Assembly: GCF_021742065.1 (NCBI RefSeq)
Contig: NZ_JAKKIE010000014.1
Location: forward strand, 12,584-76,583
Length of the DNA: 64,000 nucleotides
Direction: 5' to 3'
From: Rhizorhapis sp. SPR117
GTDB taxonomy: Bacteria; Pseudomonadota; Alphaproteobacteria; Sphingomonadales; Sphingomonadaceae
Under the pieces are notes generated by a model, which saw nothing but the letters and a program-made list of their open reading frames with translations, was not told where the DNA came from and did not search any database. Numbering within the stretch: the first letter of the stretch is position 1; each line of letters begins with the position of its first letter. This document shows positions 34,849-43,651 of this stretch, one piece after another. A program made the position numbers and the translations under genes.

Positions 34849-35339
34849 CCGAACAGGAAATAGAGCTTGTAACGGCGGCGCGCACAGCGATGCGTAACGC
34901 CCATGCGCCCTATAGCCGCTTTGCAGTCGGCGCGGCCGTCCGCCTGACCGATGGCGCTATCATCACCGGCAGCAATTTCGAAAATGCCAGCTATGGCCTG
35001 TCACTCTGCGCTGAAACGGTAGCAATCGCCACCGCCAATGCCCAGGGTCGCCTGACGGATGTTGAGGCCATCGCCATGGCCGGTGGCACAATTGGACCGG
35101 ACGGAGTCATATCGGGCCATGAAGTTATTCACCCATGCGGCCGTTGTCGTCAGGTCATCAATGAGGCCGAACAGATGGCGGGGCGCTATATTCCTGTTTA
35201 TTGCGCCGCAGCGGATCAGAATGGCCTGGTCGAAAAGCACAGCCTCGCCGAACTCCTCCCCCATGCTTTTGGCCCCGCCAACCTGGGGAGCGCGGCAGGA
35301 GGCTGGACTCATATGGAAACCGAAGCGAAAGATGCCTGA
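34845..35339 (+). CDS. cdd: Cytidine deaminase
   Basis: A 164-aa zinc enzyme converting cytidine/deoxycytidine to uridine forms (pyrimidine salvage). It shows APYSRFAVGAAV, the zinc ligand and catalytic Glu as Cys55-Ala-Glu57, and the second ligand pair Cys98 and Cys101 in HPCGRC. It is of the small homotetrameric type with a 30-residue C-terminal extension. ATG 34845 overlaps the GH25-like stop (ATGA). dcd follows directly with no gap, making a pyrimidine-deaminase pair. Confidence 0.92.
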   Translation: MTEQEIELVTAARTAMRNAHAPYSRFAVGAAVRLTDGAIITGSNFENASYGLSLCAETVAIATANAQGRLTDVEAIAMAGGTIGPDGVISGHEVIHPCGRCRQVINEAEQMAGRYIPVYCAAADQNGLVEKHSLAELLPHAFGPANLGSAAGGWTHMETEAKDA

Positions 35340-35894
35340 ATGTCGATAATGTCAGATAAATGGATTCGCACGCAGGCGCAGGAACACGGCATGATCGAGC
35401 CGTTTGTCGAAGCGCAAAAGCGTGACGGCTGCATCAGCTACGGCCTGTCTTCCTATGGCTATGACGCACGGGTATCGGACGAATTCAAGATTTTCACCAA
35501 TGTTGACAGCGCCATTGTCGATCCCAAGAATTTCGACGGCAAAAGCCTTGTCGATCGCAAGACCGATTGCTGCATCATTCCGCCGAACAGCTTTGCTCTG
35601 GCGCGGACCGTCGAATATTTCCGCATTCCGCGCGATGTGCTGGTCATCTGCCTTGGCAAAAGCACCTATGCGCGTTGCGGCATCATTGTGAATGTAACCC
35701 CGCTGGAACCCGGCTGGGAAGGGCATGTCACGCTGGAATTTTCCAACACGACGCCATTGCCCGCAAAAATCTATGCCCATGAGGGCGCATGCCAATTCCT
35801 GTTCCTGCAGGGCAATGAACCGTGCGAAACCAGCTATGCGGACCGGGCCGGCAAATATATGGGCCAAAAAGGCGTTACTTTGCCGCGCCTGTGA
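35340..35894 (+). CDS. dcd: dCTP deaminase
   Basis: A 184-aa enzyme that deaminates dCTP to dUTP to feed dTMP synthesis. Typical stretches are [49 protein letters not shown] (in two parts) and GACQFLF. Its length is the usual one. The ATG directly follows the cdd stop, so the two deaminases are co-translated. Met at codon 4 is an alternative start. Confidence 0.94.
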   Translation: MSIMSDKWIRTQAQEHGMIEPFVEAQKRDGCISYGLSSYGYDARVSDEFKIFTNVDSAIVDPKNFDGKSLVDRKTDCCIIPPNSFALARTVEYFRIPRDVLVICLGKSTYARCGIIVNVTPLEPGWEGHVTLEFSNTTPLPAKIYAHEGACQFLFLQGNEPCETSYADRAGKYMGQKGVTLPRL

Positions 35895-35921
35895 CGGGTC
35901 CCTCTGTGTTATGATGGCACT

Positions 35922-36692
35922 ATGCTGAAGTCTCTGATCCGCCGAAAAAAACCGGAAGAATCTGCTCCCGCCGCTTCAGTGGGTAAGGGCCGCAGAGTGT
36001 ACGCCATTGGCGATATTCATGGCCGGCTGGACCTGCTGAATGCGCTGCTGGAACGGATTCACGCCGACAGCGTCACGCGTGGAAAAGCAGAATCGCATCT
36101 CATTTTTCTGGGCGACCTTGTGGATCGTGGGCCCAATTCCGCTGGTGTGGTGCGTCGCGCTCAGACCCTTGCCACTGGCGGACAGGCCATCCGCTTCCTC
36201 AAGGGCAATCATGAGGAGATGTTTCTGGATGCCGCCCGAGGCGATTTGCAAATGCTCCAATTCTTCATGCGCATTGGCGGACGCGAGACACTGCTGAGTT
36301 ATGGTCTGAGCGCGAACGATTTGGATCGTTTCGACATTGAAGCACTTGGCGATTGGATGCTGAACAATGTGCCGCGCGAAGATATCGACTTCCTGGAGGA
36401 CTTCGAGGATATGATCGAAATCGGCGATTATGTGTTCGTCCATGCCGGTATTCGGCCCAAAGTACCTCTATCCGAACAAGCCCCGACCGACCTGCGCTGG
36501 ATTCGAGAGGAATTCCTGTCGTGGCGGCGGCCCCATGGCGGTAAAATCATTGTTCATGGCCATACCATTACACAAGGCGTCGACGAACATCCAAACCGGA
36601 TCGGCATCGATACCGGCGCTTACTACAGTGGTCGCCTGACCGCCATCGGGCTGGAGGGTACGGAACGCTGGTATCTTTCGACGGCGGATTAG
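35922..36692 (+). CDS. Serine/threonine protein phosphatase-like metallophosphoesterase
   Basis: A 256-aa calcineurin-type phosphoesterase. Metal-binding motifs are complete: GDIHG (30-34), GDLVDRG (64-70), GNHE (95-98), FVHAG and HGHT. It resembles bacterial PrpA/PP2A-like enzymes that remove phosphate from proteins or hydrolyse dinucleotide polyphosphates. Which applies here is not decided by sequence. It follows dcd by 27 bases in the same orientation and converges with rhlE 29 bases away. Confidence 0.85.
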   Translation: MLKSLIRRKKPEESAPAASVGKGRRVYAIGDIHGRLDLLNALLERIHADSVTRGKAESHLIFLGDLVDRGPNSAGVVRRAQTLATGGQAIRFLKGNHEEMFLDAARGDLQMLQFFMRIGGRETLLSYGLSANDLDRFDIEALGDWMLNNVPREDIDFLEDFEDMIEIGDYVFVHAGIRPKVPLSEQAPTDLRWIREEFLSWRRPHGGKIIVHGHTITQGVDEHPNRIGIDTGAYYSGRLTAIGLEGTERWYLSTAD

Positions 36693-36721
36693 GATTTTAC
36701 CCAACCCGCCGTCAAAGTCCG

Positions 36722-38065
36722 TTATCTTACCCGAGTCACCGCGCTCTTGTGTGCGCCAACACCCTTGCTGCGGCGACGAAAGGGACGGCGAGTCTCGCCG
36801 TCACGATCTGGCCGCGCACTATCGGGACGATGAGCCCGGTCAGGACGGCCACGACCATCATTATGCGCCCGGTCGGGCCTGCCGCCGCCATTGCGTGCTG
36901 GCGCCGGCTTGGGAAGGTTGCGAACCGCCTCGGCAAAATTTTCCGGCAGCGGCACGATTTCACAGCGCGTCCGCGTCACTTTTTCAATCGCCTTCAGATA
37001 TTGCCGTTCATCATCGGCGACAAAGCTGATCGCAATACCCTCTGCGCCGGCACGCGCGGTACGGCCGATACGGTGAACATATTGTTCGGCCACATTGGGC
37101 AGTTCAAAATTGATGACATGGCTGACCCCCGACACGTCAATGCCGCGCGCGGCAATATCGGTGGCGACCAGCAGCTTCACCTTGCCCTGACGAAAAGCTT
37201 GCAACGCCGCTGTACGCTGGCCCTGGCTCTTGTTGCCATGAATGGCGACGGCTTCGAGTCCTGCACCCTCCAGAAAACGGACGACGCGGTCCGCACCATG
37301 CTTGGTGCGGGTAAAGATCAACGCCCGGTCGATAGCCTCGTTCTTGACTGTCAGCGTGAGCAAAGCCTGCTTTTCCGCCTGATTCACAAAACTGGCGTAT
37401 TGCTGCACGCGCTCGGCGGTCGTTGCCTGCGGGGCGACGCTGACCTTGATCGGATCGCTGAGGAACCGGTCACCCAGTTCCGCAATGGCCTTTGGCATGG
37501 TCGCGGAAAAGAACAGGCTCTGGCGCTCACGCGGCAACAGCTTGTCGATGCGCTTCAATGGAACAATAAAGCCCAGATCCATCATCTGGTCGGCCTCATC
37601 CAGCACGAAAATCTCGACGTCGCGCAGATGCATCGCCTTCTGGTCGATCAGGTCGAGCAGGCGGCCCGGCGTGGCGACAAGAATATCGACGCCTGCCTTC
37701 AGCTTGTTGATCTGGCGGTTGATCGGCACGCCGCCGAATACGGTTTCAACCGACAGGCGCATGAACTTGCCATATTCGCGGAAGCTTTCCGCAATCTGCG
37801 CGGCCAGTTCGCGCGTTGGCGACAGCACCAGCATACGGCAGCTATTGAACGGCCGCGGCTTGGGATTTTCATGGAAATAATGGAGCGAGGGCAGCGCGAA
37901 CGCCGCCGTCTTGCCCGTGCCGGTCTGGGCAATGCCGCACAGGTCGCGACCTTCCAACAGCGGGGGAATCGCCTTGAGCTGGATCGGCGTGGGGCTGGTG
38001 TAATTCTTGGCGGCGAGCGCCTTCAATATGGGCTCGGCGAGGCCAAGATTAGTGAACTGTGTCAA
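36722..38065 (-). CDS. rhlE: DEAD-box RNA helicase, RhlE type
   Basis: A 447-aa ATP-dependent RNA helicase. The Q motif (FTNLGLAEPILKALAAKNY) is followed by motif I AQTGTGKT (46-53), PTRELAAQI, motif II VLDEADQMMD, SAT, and the C-terminal motifs TRTKHGADRV and HRIGRTARAG. The tail is basic and low-complexity with repeats of GRPDRAH, as often seen in RhlE. It is probably involved in cold adaptation, ribosome assembly or RNA decay. Its 5' region (38066-38200) contains a 7-bp hairpin that may be part of a structured leader. Confidence 0.92.
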   Translation of the reverse strand: MTQFTNLGLAEPILKALAAKNYTSPTPIQLKAIPPLLEGRDLCGIAQTGTGKTAAFALPSLHYFHENPKPRPFNSCRMLVLSPTRELAAQIAESFREYGKFMRLSVETVFGGVPINRQINKLKAGVDILVATPGRLLDLIDQKAMHLRDVEIFVLDEADQMMDLGFIVPLKRIDKLLPRERQSLFFSATMPKAIAELGDRFLSDPIKVSVAPQATTAERVQQYASFVNQAEKQALLTLTVKNEAIDRALIFTRTKHGADRVVRFLEGAGLEAVAIHGNKSQGQRTAALQAFRQGKVKLLVATDIAARGIDVSGVSHVINFELPNVAEQYVHRIGRTARAGAEGIAISFVADDERQYLKAIEKVTRTRCEIVPLPENFAEAVRNLPKPAPARNGGGRPDRAHNDGRGRPDRAHRPDSARPDRDGETRRPFRRRSKGVGAHKSAVTRVR

Positions 38066-38509
38066 ATGATATACTCACAAATAAGCGAAGAGCGCGAGCA
38101 CACACCACAGGTTCAGGGGCGCGCAACCACGCATCGCGGGTTACGAAACGACCCGCGTGAAAAGGGAAGCCTCAAAGCTAGAAGCGCATAGTCATTGGCC
38201 GGTCCCGGTTAAGGACGATCACGCTGCCAATTGCTCCGGGGCGATTATTCACCCTTTGCTGCGCTGCGGCGGCCTATGGCGGAGATCATTGCGAATTGCA
38301 AGCGAATGCTTTGAAGACACGGAACCCAGCACTTCCACAAATATCGCCAAAATGGCGCAACTGGTCCGTGCAACGGCTTGAAAAGCGTTTATTTTCATTA
38401 CCCATTGCGGAACCGATCCCGTCTTCGCCGCATTGAAATGGTGGCATGGACACGTGGGAAATCCATATCGCCCTCAAACACGCAAGGTCAGGGAAAGAAG
38501 AGGTTCGTC
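38066..38509. other. Divergent intergenic region between rhlE and the Phd/PAS gene
   Basis: No credible gene. On the rhlE side there is a hairpin CGCGGGT/ACCCGCG (38135-38141 with 38151-38157, loop of 9), which would lie in the rhlE leader. The rest presumably holds both promoters. A frame continuous with the Phd/PAS gene extends back to 38378 but its first 44 codons look untranslated (no ribosome site, AT-rich). Confidence 0.5.
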
Positions 38510-39439
38510 ATGGCGAGCACCCACAGTTTGACCAAAGGCCACGAACAGTCGGTTCCATCAACGGAAATCGTACGGAATTTTCCTGTCTGGCAGAACAGAA
38601 GTAACGAGCGCCCCGTCTACATCCTGCATCATGGCCGCCCTCGTTCTGTGCTTTTGTCGCTGGACCGATATGGCGAATTGCTCGCCGGGCTAGGAAGCCA
38701 AAGCGAGCGCGAGGAGCGCTTATATCAACAGTTGGATACCCTGCTTGCCTACAGTCCGGTCATGTTCATTCAGGTGAGCCGGGAGCTGCGCGTCCTGCGC
38801 GTCAACCACATGGCTGCGATCCATCTGGACCGCAGTGCGTCGGAACTGGCGGAGCAGCCGCTTGAGGATCTGTTCCCCCCTGCTCATGCACACAAGATCA
38901 ATGAAAGCACGCGCAAAGTGATCGAATCCGGCATGGCTGCACAATTGAAAATGAAATCTTCGGTCGGCACGGGGCATTATTATCGCCTGGACATTGCCCC
39001 CTTTCCTCCGGGCGCGGCAATTTTCTGGTCGGATGTAACGCACGACACCGAGCTCGGTACGCTGCGTGCATGGCGGGAAACTCAGGACGCGCTGTTATCC
39101 ATGATGACCGGCTGCGCCACCGGCGAAATCGATGCGGACGGCATGCTGACAGGCGTCCACCCGTCGCTCCGGCGGCTGTTGAGGCGTCGCCAGGAAACTG
39201 TCGCCGGGTCTGGCTTTGCCGAATTGTTCGACGAGGAATCGCGTCGCAAATGCCTGCTCCACGTCCAGCACATCATGGCCGGAAAGGGCCCCGTATGCTG
39301 TCGGGCCGATATCATCACCCGCGATCGGGGGGTGGTGCCCGTCCGTCTGTTTCTGGCCCCCAAAATAGCCGGCAATGACGTGGTCGGCATTTTATTCACG
39401 ATATTGGATGATTCGCTGGGCAATCTTCCTATGCGATGA
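38510..39439 (+). CDS. Phd/YefM-like domain fused to a PAS sensor region
   Basis: A 309-aa soluble protein. Residues 14-58 (SVPSTEIVRNFPVWQNRSNERP, then VYILHHGRPRSVLLSLDRYGELL) follow the pattern of the Phd/YefM antitoxin DNA-binding domain: start of helix 1 at STE-x-RxNF, strand with HGRPR-x-VLLS, and Y at the end. After a coiled-coil-like link (EREERLYQQLDTLL) comes a PAS domain (about 75-180, MFIQVSRELRVLRVNHMAA) and a second PAS-like region (about 190-303). No kinase, GGDEF or toxin domain is attached. It may be a one-component regulator. ATG 38510 is used, with AGAGG upstream. Confidence 0.75.
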   Translation: MASTHSLTKGHEQSVPSTEIVRNFPVWQNRSNERPVYILHHGRPRSVLLSLDRYGELLAGLGSQSEREERLYQQLDTLLAYSPVMFIQVSRELRVLRVNHMAAIHLDRSASELAEQPLEDLFPPAHAHKINESTRKVIESGMAAQLKMKSSVGTGHYYRLDIAPFPPGAAIFWSDVTHDTELGTLRAWRETQDALLSMMTGCATGEIDADGMLTGVHPSLRRLLRRRQETVAGSGFAELFDEESRRKCLLHVQHIMAGKGPVCCRADIITRDRGVVPVRLFLAPKIAGNDVVGILFTILDDSLGNLPMR

Positions 39440-39496
39440 AGGCACAGGGCCATGTGCGCCCTTGATCCCGGACCGGAATGCCCCCAAATAGGCCCT

Positions 39497-40069
39497 ATGT
39501 TGATAGAAACCGAGACAACGCCCAATCCGGCGACACTCAAATTCCTGCCCGGTCGTCAGGTCATGGACATGGGCACGCGCGATTTTGCAACACCGGAGGA
39601 AGCGGAAGCATCTCCGCTGGCTGACGCGTTGTTTTCGCTGGGCGATGTGCAGGGCGTATTTTTCGGCAGCGACTTCATATCGGTGACAGCAGGCCCAGGC
39701 GTTGCATGGAGCGAGTTGAAGCCTGAGGTGCTCAGCCTGTTGCTCGACCACTTTTCAGCCAATATGCCGCTATTCAACGCTGGCAGCGCCGGCGGCATCA
39801 GCGTTCCCGCCGAAGATGATTTGCAAGACGATCCCGCCGACGCGGAAATCATCGACCAGATCAAGGAATTGATCGAAACCCGCGTGCGCCCTGCCGTTGC
39901 CAATGATGGCGGGGACATCGTCTATCGCGGTTTCGACAAGGGGAAAGTCTATCTGCACATGCAGGGCGCTTGCGCGGGCTGCCCCTCCTCGACGGCGACA
40001 TTGAAACAGGGCATCGAATCACTGCTGAAGCACTATGTCCCCGAAGTGACCGAAGTCCGCGCCATCTGA
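39497..40069 (+). CDS. nfuA: Iron-sulfur cluster carrier protein, NfuA/NifU C-terminal type
   Basis: A 190-aa protein: an N-terminal Nfu domain (residues 1-88, IETETTPNPATLKFLPG) and a C-terminal NifU-like domain with the cluster ligands Cys159 and Cys162 in GACAGCPSS. It delivers 4Fe-4S clusters to apoproteins such as MiaB and the nitrate/sulfite enzymes encoded nearby. ATG 39497 is preferred as homologues begin at this Met; the frame extends upstream to 39452. It leads a run of same-strand genes to corC. Confidence 0.92.
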   Translation: MLIETETTPNPATLKFLPGRQVMDMGTRDFATPEEAEASPLADALFSLGDVQGVFFGSDFISVTAGPGVAWSELKPEVLSLLLDHFSANMPLFNAGSAGGISVPAEDDLQDDPADAEIIDQIKELIETRVRPAVANDGGDIVYRGFDKGKVYLHMQGACAGCPSSTATLKQGIESLLKHYVPEVTEVRAI

Positions 40070-40106
40070 CATTATAACACTCTGTATTACGCAATAGGAA
40101 CCGATC

Positions 40107-40700
40107 TTGACCCAGTCGCTGCCCACCGAGGCGCTTGCTCAGCTTTTTACCCAAGCCCGCACCTTCAATGGCTATCTCGACAAGCCGGTTTCCGCGGAAA
40201 CGCTTCACGCTCTGTGGGACCTTATGAAGATGGGGCCGACTTCAGCCAACCAACTTCCGGCCCGCCTCGTCTGGTGTGTAAGTGCAGAAGCAAAAGAAAA
40301 GCTTGCGGCCTGCGCCAGCGCCGACAACGCGTCGAAAATCCTGAACGCCCCGGTCAGCGTCATCATAGGCATGGACGAAAATTTTCACGAATATCTGCCT
40401 GAACTTTACCCTGCTGTGGACGCAAAGAGCTGGTTTGAAGGCAGCACCGAATTGCGGCGTGAATCGGCCTTCCGCAACAGTTCACTGCAAGGGGCCTATT
40501 TCATTATGGCTGCCCGTGCGCTCGGCCTTGGCACCGGACCGATGTCGGGATTTGACAATGCGAAGGTCGACGCCGCTTTTTTCGCCGGTCAGCCAAGCTA
40601 CAAATCCAATTTCATTGCAACGCTGGGTTATGGCGATCTCCAAAGCGTACACCCACGCGGGCCTCGCCCCGAATTTGGAAAATTCAACCGTATCGATTAA
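40107..40700 (+). CDS. Nitroreductase-family protein, RutE/malonic semialdehyde reductase-like
   Basis: A 197-aa FMN nitroreductase-fold protein closest to RutE (NADPH-dependent malonic semialdehyde reductase of pyrimidine catabolism): FNGYLDKPVS, LMKMGPTSANQLPARLVW, NSSLQGAYFIMAARALGLGTGPMSGFD (in parts), and FIATLGYGD. The start is TTG 40107, with AGGA about 7 bases upstream; no ATG is available at the N-terminus. No rut genes flank it, so it may act on other aldehydes or nitro compounds. Confidence 0.82.
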   Translation: MTQSLPTEALAQLFTQARTFNGYLDKPVSAETLHALWDLMKMGPTSANQLPARLVWCVSAEAKEKLAACASADNASKILNAPVSVIIGMDENFHEYLPELYPAVDAKSWFEGSTELRRESAFRNSSLQGAYFIMAARALGLGTGPMSGFDNAKVDAAFFAGQPSYKSNFIATLGYGDLQSVHPRGPRPEFGKFNRID

Positions 40701-40730
40701 CGGAGGAATGATTCGAATTGGGGACGATGT

Positions 40731-41351
40731 TTGCGGACGTTGGTAATCGATACGGCGACCGAAGCCTGTTCCGTCGCCTTGTTTGACAATGATCAGCTGA
40801 TCGCCCGGCAACATGATGTTGTCGGGCGCGGGCATGCCGAACATCTTGTCCGCATCATTGCTTCGCTTCCCGACAAGGGCCGGGCGGAACGAATCGCCGT
40901 CGATGTCGGACCGGGCAGCTTTACAGGCGTCCGTATAGGTCTGGCCGCCGCGCGTGCACTTGCCTTTGCCTGGGAAGCACAGCTGACGGGCTATAGCGCC
41001 CTTGCGATGATCGCCATCACCGCTCGCAAACAAATGGACATGCGCGAGGACAGCATCACGGTCGCCATTACAGGGGGGCATGGCGAATTGTTCTGGCAAC
41101 GTTTTGTCGGGGATACGCTGGACCCGTTGGGACCTCTCGCCTCAACTCCGATCGATATGCTTGCAGCACTTGCCACCGATGCCAAAATCTATGGCACCGG
41201 GGCGCAAGCCCTCATCGCGGCGCGCGGATCGGGCGAAGCAGTTCCCCTTCATCCCGATGCAGGCGACTATATGGCCCTGCCCCTGCCGTTCACCCGATTG
41301 CCACCCAGCCCGCTATATGGCCGCGGTGCCGATGCAAAGCCGATGACATGA
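40731..41351 (+). CDS. tsaB: tRNA threonylcarbamoyladenosine biosynthesis protein TsaB
   Basis: A 206-aa ASKHA-fold partner of TsaD in making the universal t6A37 modification of ANN-decoding tRNAs. Recognisable: TLVIDTATEACSVALFD, GRGHAEHLV, and VDVGPGSFTGVRIGLAAARALA (in two pieces). The start is TTG 40731, preceded by GGGGAC. Its stop overlaps the rimI ATG (ATGA). The tsaB-rimI pair is common in Proteobacteria. Confidence 0.9.
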   Translation: MRTLVIDTATEACSVALFDNDQLIARQHDVVGRGHAEHLVRIIASLPDKGRAERIAVDVGPGSFTGVRIGLAAARALAFAWEAQLTGYSALAMIAITARKQMDMREDSITVAITGGHGELFWQRFVGDTLDPLGPLASTPIDMLAALATDAKIYGTGAQALIAARGSGEAVPLHPDAGDYMALPLPFTRLPPSPLYGRGADAKPMT

Positions 41352-41842
41352 ACGCTGCTCAACCCGCTTTCCTGTGTCGCACCGGCACGCGCAACGATCT
41401 CGGTCAGGTCATGCAAGTGATGAGCACCGCCTTCGATCCGGCCTTCGGTGAAGCCTGGACCCGCAGCCAGGTGGAAGGAATGCTCGACATTCCGGGGACC
41501 TGGCTCACAGTTGCAGCCTGCGGTCAGATGATCGTGGGGTTCAGTCTGATGCGCTCGGTCCTTGATGAAGGCGAATTGCTTCTGATCGCCGTCGATCCGG
41601 ACTGGCAGGGCAGAAATATTGGTCGGTCACTGCTTCTCGAAAATATTTCCACGGCGCGTTTACGTAATATCCATCATCTTCACCTTGAAGTGCGTGAAAC
41701 TAACAACGCCATTGGGTTGTATAAATCCACGGGTTTCATTCAATGCAATACTCGCAAGGGTTATTATCATGGGCAAGATGGACAACTCTTTGATGCGCTC
41801 AGCTTTACGATGACACTGGAGCAAAAGAACAAAAGCGCTTGA
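41348..41842 (+). CDS. rimI: Ribosomal-protein-alanine N-acetyltransferase-like (RimI)
   Basis: A 164-aa GNAT acetyltransferase. The acetyl-CoA motif A is ELLLIAVDPDWQGRNIGRSLL (Q/R-x2-G-x-G/I), with LEVRETNNAIGLYKSTGF after it. RimI acetylates the N-terminal alanine of ribosomal protein S18. Position directly after tsaB with an ATGA overlap supports RimI rather than a generic GNAT protein. It has about 10 extra residues at each end compared with E. coli. Confidence 0.85.
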   Translation: MNAAQPAFLCRTGTRNDLGQVMQVMSTAFDPAFGEAWTRSQVEGMLDIPGTWLTVAACGQMIVGFSLMRSVLDEGELLLIAVDPDWQGRNIGRSLLLENISTARLRNIHHLHLEVRETNNAIGLYKSTGFIQCNTRKGYYHGQDGQLFDALSFTMTLEQKNKSA

Positions 41843-41938
41843 TATGTGTTATGCAACAAGTTAGTCCGAACTTGCCTAATTAAAATTGTCGTATTCAACG
41901 CGGCAGGGTCGCACTAGAACATATTCGGGAGTACCAAA

Positions 41939-42358
41939 ATGGAAAATGAGTCCGCACAAGATGAGATGTTGATCACTCTAACATCGGACATCGTCTCTGC
42001 CCATGTATCGAACAACAGCGTTGCTGTGTCCGATCTACCGTTACTCATCCAAAACGTTTTTGGTGCCCTGGCGCAACTTTCGGGAACGCCTGCCGCACCG
42101 GAAGTCAAGCAGGAGCCGGCAGTATCGATCCGCGCCTCGGTGAAGCCTGACTTCATTGTTTGCCTGGAAGACGGCAAGAAGCTGAAAATGCTTAAGCGTC
42201 ACTTGATGACCCATTACCAGATGACGCCTGATGATTACCGGGCAAAATGGAATCTTCCCGCCGACTATCCAATGGTCGCACCCAATTATGCCGAGCAGCG
42301 CCGTACCCTGGCGAAGAAGATCGGTCTTGGCACCAAGCGCCGCCGCCGCGCCAAGTAA
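41939..42358 (+). CDS. MucR/Ros family zinc-finger transcriptional regulator
   Basis: A 139-aa regulator typical of Alphaproteobacteria, controlling exopolysaccharide, motility and cell-cycle genes. The zinc finger is the Cys-Asp-His-His type: Cys75, Asp78, His88 and His92 in [20 protein letters not shown]. It is followed by the conserved [24 protein letters not shown] and a very basic tail (KRRRRAK). The N-terminal part ([10 protein letters not shown]) is the usual oligomerisation region. It has its own gap of 96 bases upstream, probably a separate promoter, and a terminator after it. Confidence 0.92.
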   Translation: MENESAQDEMLITLTSDIVSAHVSNNSVAVSDLPLLIQNVFGALAQLSGTPAAPEVKQEPAVSIRASVKPDFIVCLEDGKKLKMLKRHLMTHYQMTPDDYRAKWNLPADYPMVAPNYAEQRRTLAKKIGLGTKRRRRAK

Positions 42359-42383
42359 CGAGCGATATCTTTTTGATCCAATT

Positions 42384-42420
42384 AAAGGGCGGTGGCGTTT
42401 TCGGGACGCGCCGCCCTTTT
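42384..42420 (+). terminator. Intrinsic terminator between mucR and fur
   Basis: AAAGGGCGG (42384-42392) pairs with CCGCCCTTT (42411-42419), with an inner GCGT/ACGC pairing and a short bulge, followed by TTTTCC. It is 26 bases after the mucR stop. Confidence 0.85.
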
Positions 42421-42477
42421 CCGTTCGGTCAAAAAGGTCTAGTCCTGCCTTTATTGAGGAATCAACGGCGAGAAGCA

Positions 42478-42900
42478 ATGAACCGGAAAATTGACGTTGA
42501 AGCATTATGCGCGGAAAAGGGTCTACGGATCACTGAACAGCGCCGCGTTATCGCCCGTGTCATATCGGAGGCGGAGGATCACCCCGATGTCGAAAAGCTG
42601 CATATACGCGCCAATGCCATTGATCCCGGCATTTCCATTGCCACCGTTTACCGCACCGTACGTCTTTTCGAGGAAGCGGGCATATTGGAGCGTCATGATT
42701 TCGGCGATGGCCGCGCCCGTTATGAAGCGGCGCCGGAGTCGCATCATGATCATTTGATCGACGTCGAAACCGGCAAGGTCATCGAATTCGTCGATCCCGA
42801 ATTGGAACAGCTTCAAAAGCAGATCGCCGAGAAACTCGGTTTTCGTCTGGTCGATCACCGCATGGAGCTCTACGGCGTCTCGCTCGACCGGAAGACCTGA
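42478..42900 (+). CDS. fur: Fur-family metalloregulator
   Basis: A 140-aa regulator with a winged-helix N-terminus (LRITEQRRVIARVI, SIATVYRTVRLFEEAGIL) and metal-binding region HHDHL (89-93), ending with VDHRMELYGV. The C-terminal CxxC zinc pair of many Fur proteins is absent, as in other alphaproteobacterial Fur/Irr-like sequences. The position before plsC-miaB is typical for alphaproteobacterial Fur, in some species manganese-responsive (Mur). ATG 42478 follows a GAGA site. The plsC start TTG is 1 base after its stop. Confidence 0.88.
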   Translation: MNRKIDVEALCAEKGLRITEQRRVIARVISEAEDHPDVEKLHIRANAIDPGISIATVYRTVRLFEEAGILERHDFGDGRARYEAAPESHHDHLIDVETGKVIEFVDPELEQLQKQIAEKLGFRLVDHRMELYGVSLDRKT

Positions 42901-42901
42901 T

Positions 42902-43651
42902 TTGCAGGCAAAATTGCGCCGCGTCCTTCGCATCGCCCTTTTGACCGGCAGCCTGCTGGTCTGTCTGTTGCCGCATCTGCTGTACCGGCTGTTTCGCCTG
43001 CGTTCGCCTTGGCCCCCGCGCTTTCTGGCCTTTGCCGCATGGTCAGCGGGTGCGCGCGTTTCAATTTCGGGGCAACCACTGGGGCATGACGCCTTTTATG
43101 TCTGCAACCATGTGAGCTGGATCGACATATTGGTGCTGGGCGGGCATGCGCGCTGCGCCTTCGTCGCGCATGACGGCATTGCGCAATGGCCCCTCATTGG
43201 CTGGCTCGCGGCGCAGAATCATACGATCTTCGTCGCACGCGACCGCCGCCATCATGTTCATCGACAGATTGATGAGTTGCGCGAGGCATTATCCAGCCAC
43301 CAACCGATTGCGATCTTTCCTGAAGGCACGACCGGCGATGGTGCAAGGCTCAACCCGTTCAAACCATCGCTCTTTGCGGTCATGCTTCCCCCGCCGCGCA
43401 ATATGCTGGTGCAGCCGGTTTTTGTCGATTATGGCGACGCCGCCGGGTCGATAGCCTGGTGTGGCGGCGAACCGGCGGGCGCGAACGCCGCACGCATTCT
43501 CGCTCGCACGGGAAATTTGCCGGTTACTTTGCGATTTCTGGAACCTTTCGACCCGAAAGACTTTCCCGACCGCAAGGCCATAGCCGCGCAGGCACAAAAA
43601 AGAATAGCTGCTTGTCTGCCGCCTATCGCGGACGTTGCGGCCCATGTATAG
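42902..43651 (+). CDS. plsC: 1-acyl-sn-glycerol-3-phosphate acyltransferase (PlsC family)
   Basis: A 249-aa membrane-associated acyltransferase of phospholipid synthesis. The catalytic NHxxxxD motif is NHVSWID (His70, Asp75), and the substrate-binding FPEGT is at 139-143. One hydrophobic N-terminal helix (about 8-30). The start is TTG 42902, one base after the fur stop; no ATG lies near the expected N-terminus. The miaB ATG follows the stop with no gap. Confidence 0.88.
   Translation: MQAKLRRVLRIALLTGSLLVCLLPHLLYRLFRLRSPWPPRFLAFAAWSAGARVSISGQPLGHDAFYVCNHVSWIDILVLGGHARCAFVAHDGIAQWPLIGWLAAQNHTIFVARDRRHHVHRQIDELREALSSHQPIAIFPEGTTGDGARLNPFKPSLFAVMLPPPRNMLVQPVFVDYGDAAGSIAWCGGEPAGANAARILARTGNLPVTLRFLEPFDPKDFPDRKAIAAQAQKRIAACLPPIADVAAHV

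Noticed and set aside
40708..40746. 12-codon leader peptide before tsaB (ATG 40708)
   Set aside because: The GGAGG is only one base from the ATG and the peptide ends inside tsaB; TTG 40731 with GGGGAC explains the gene start.
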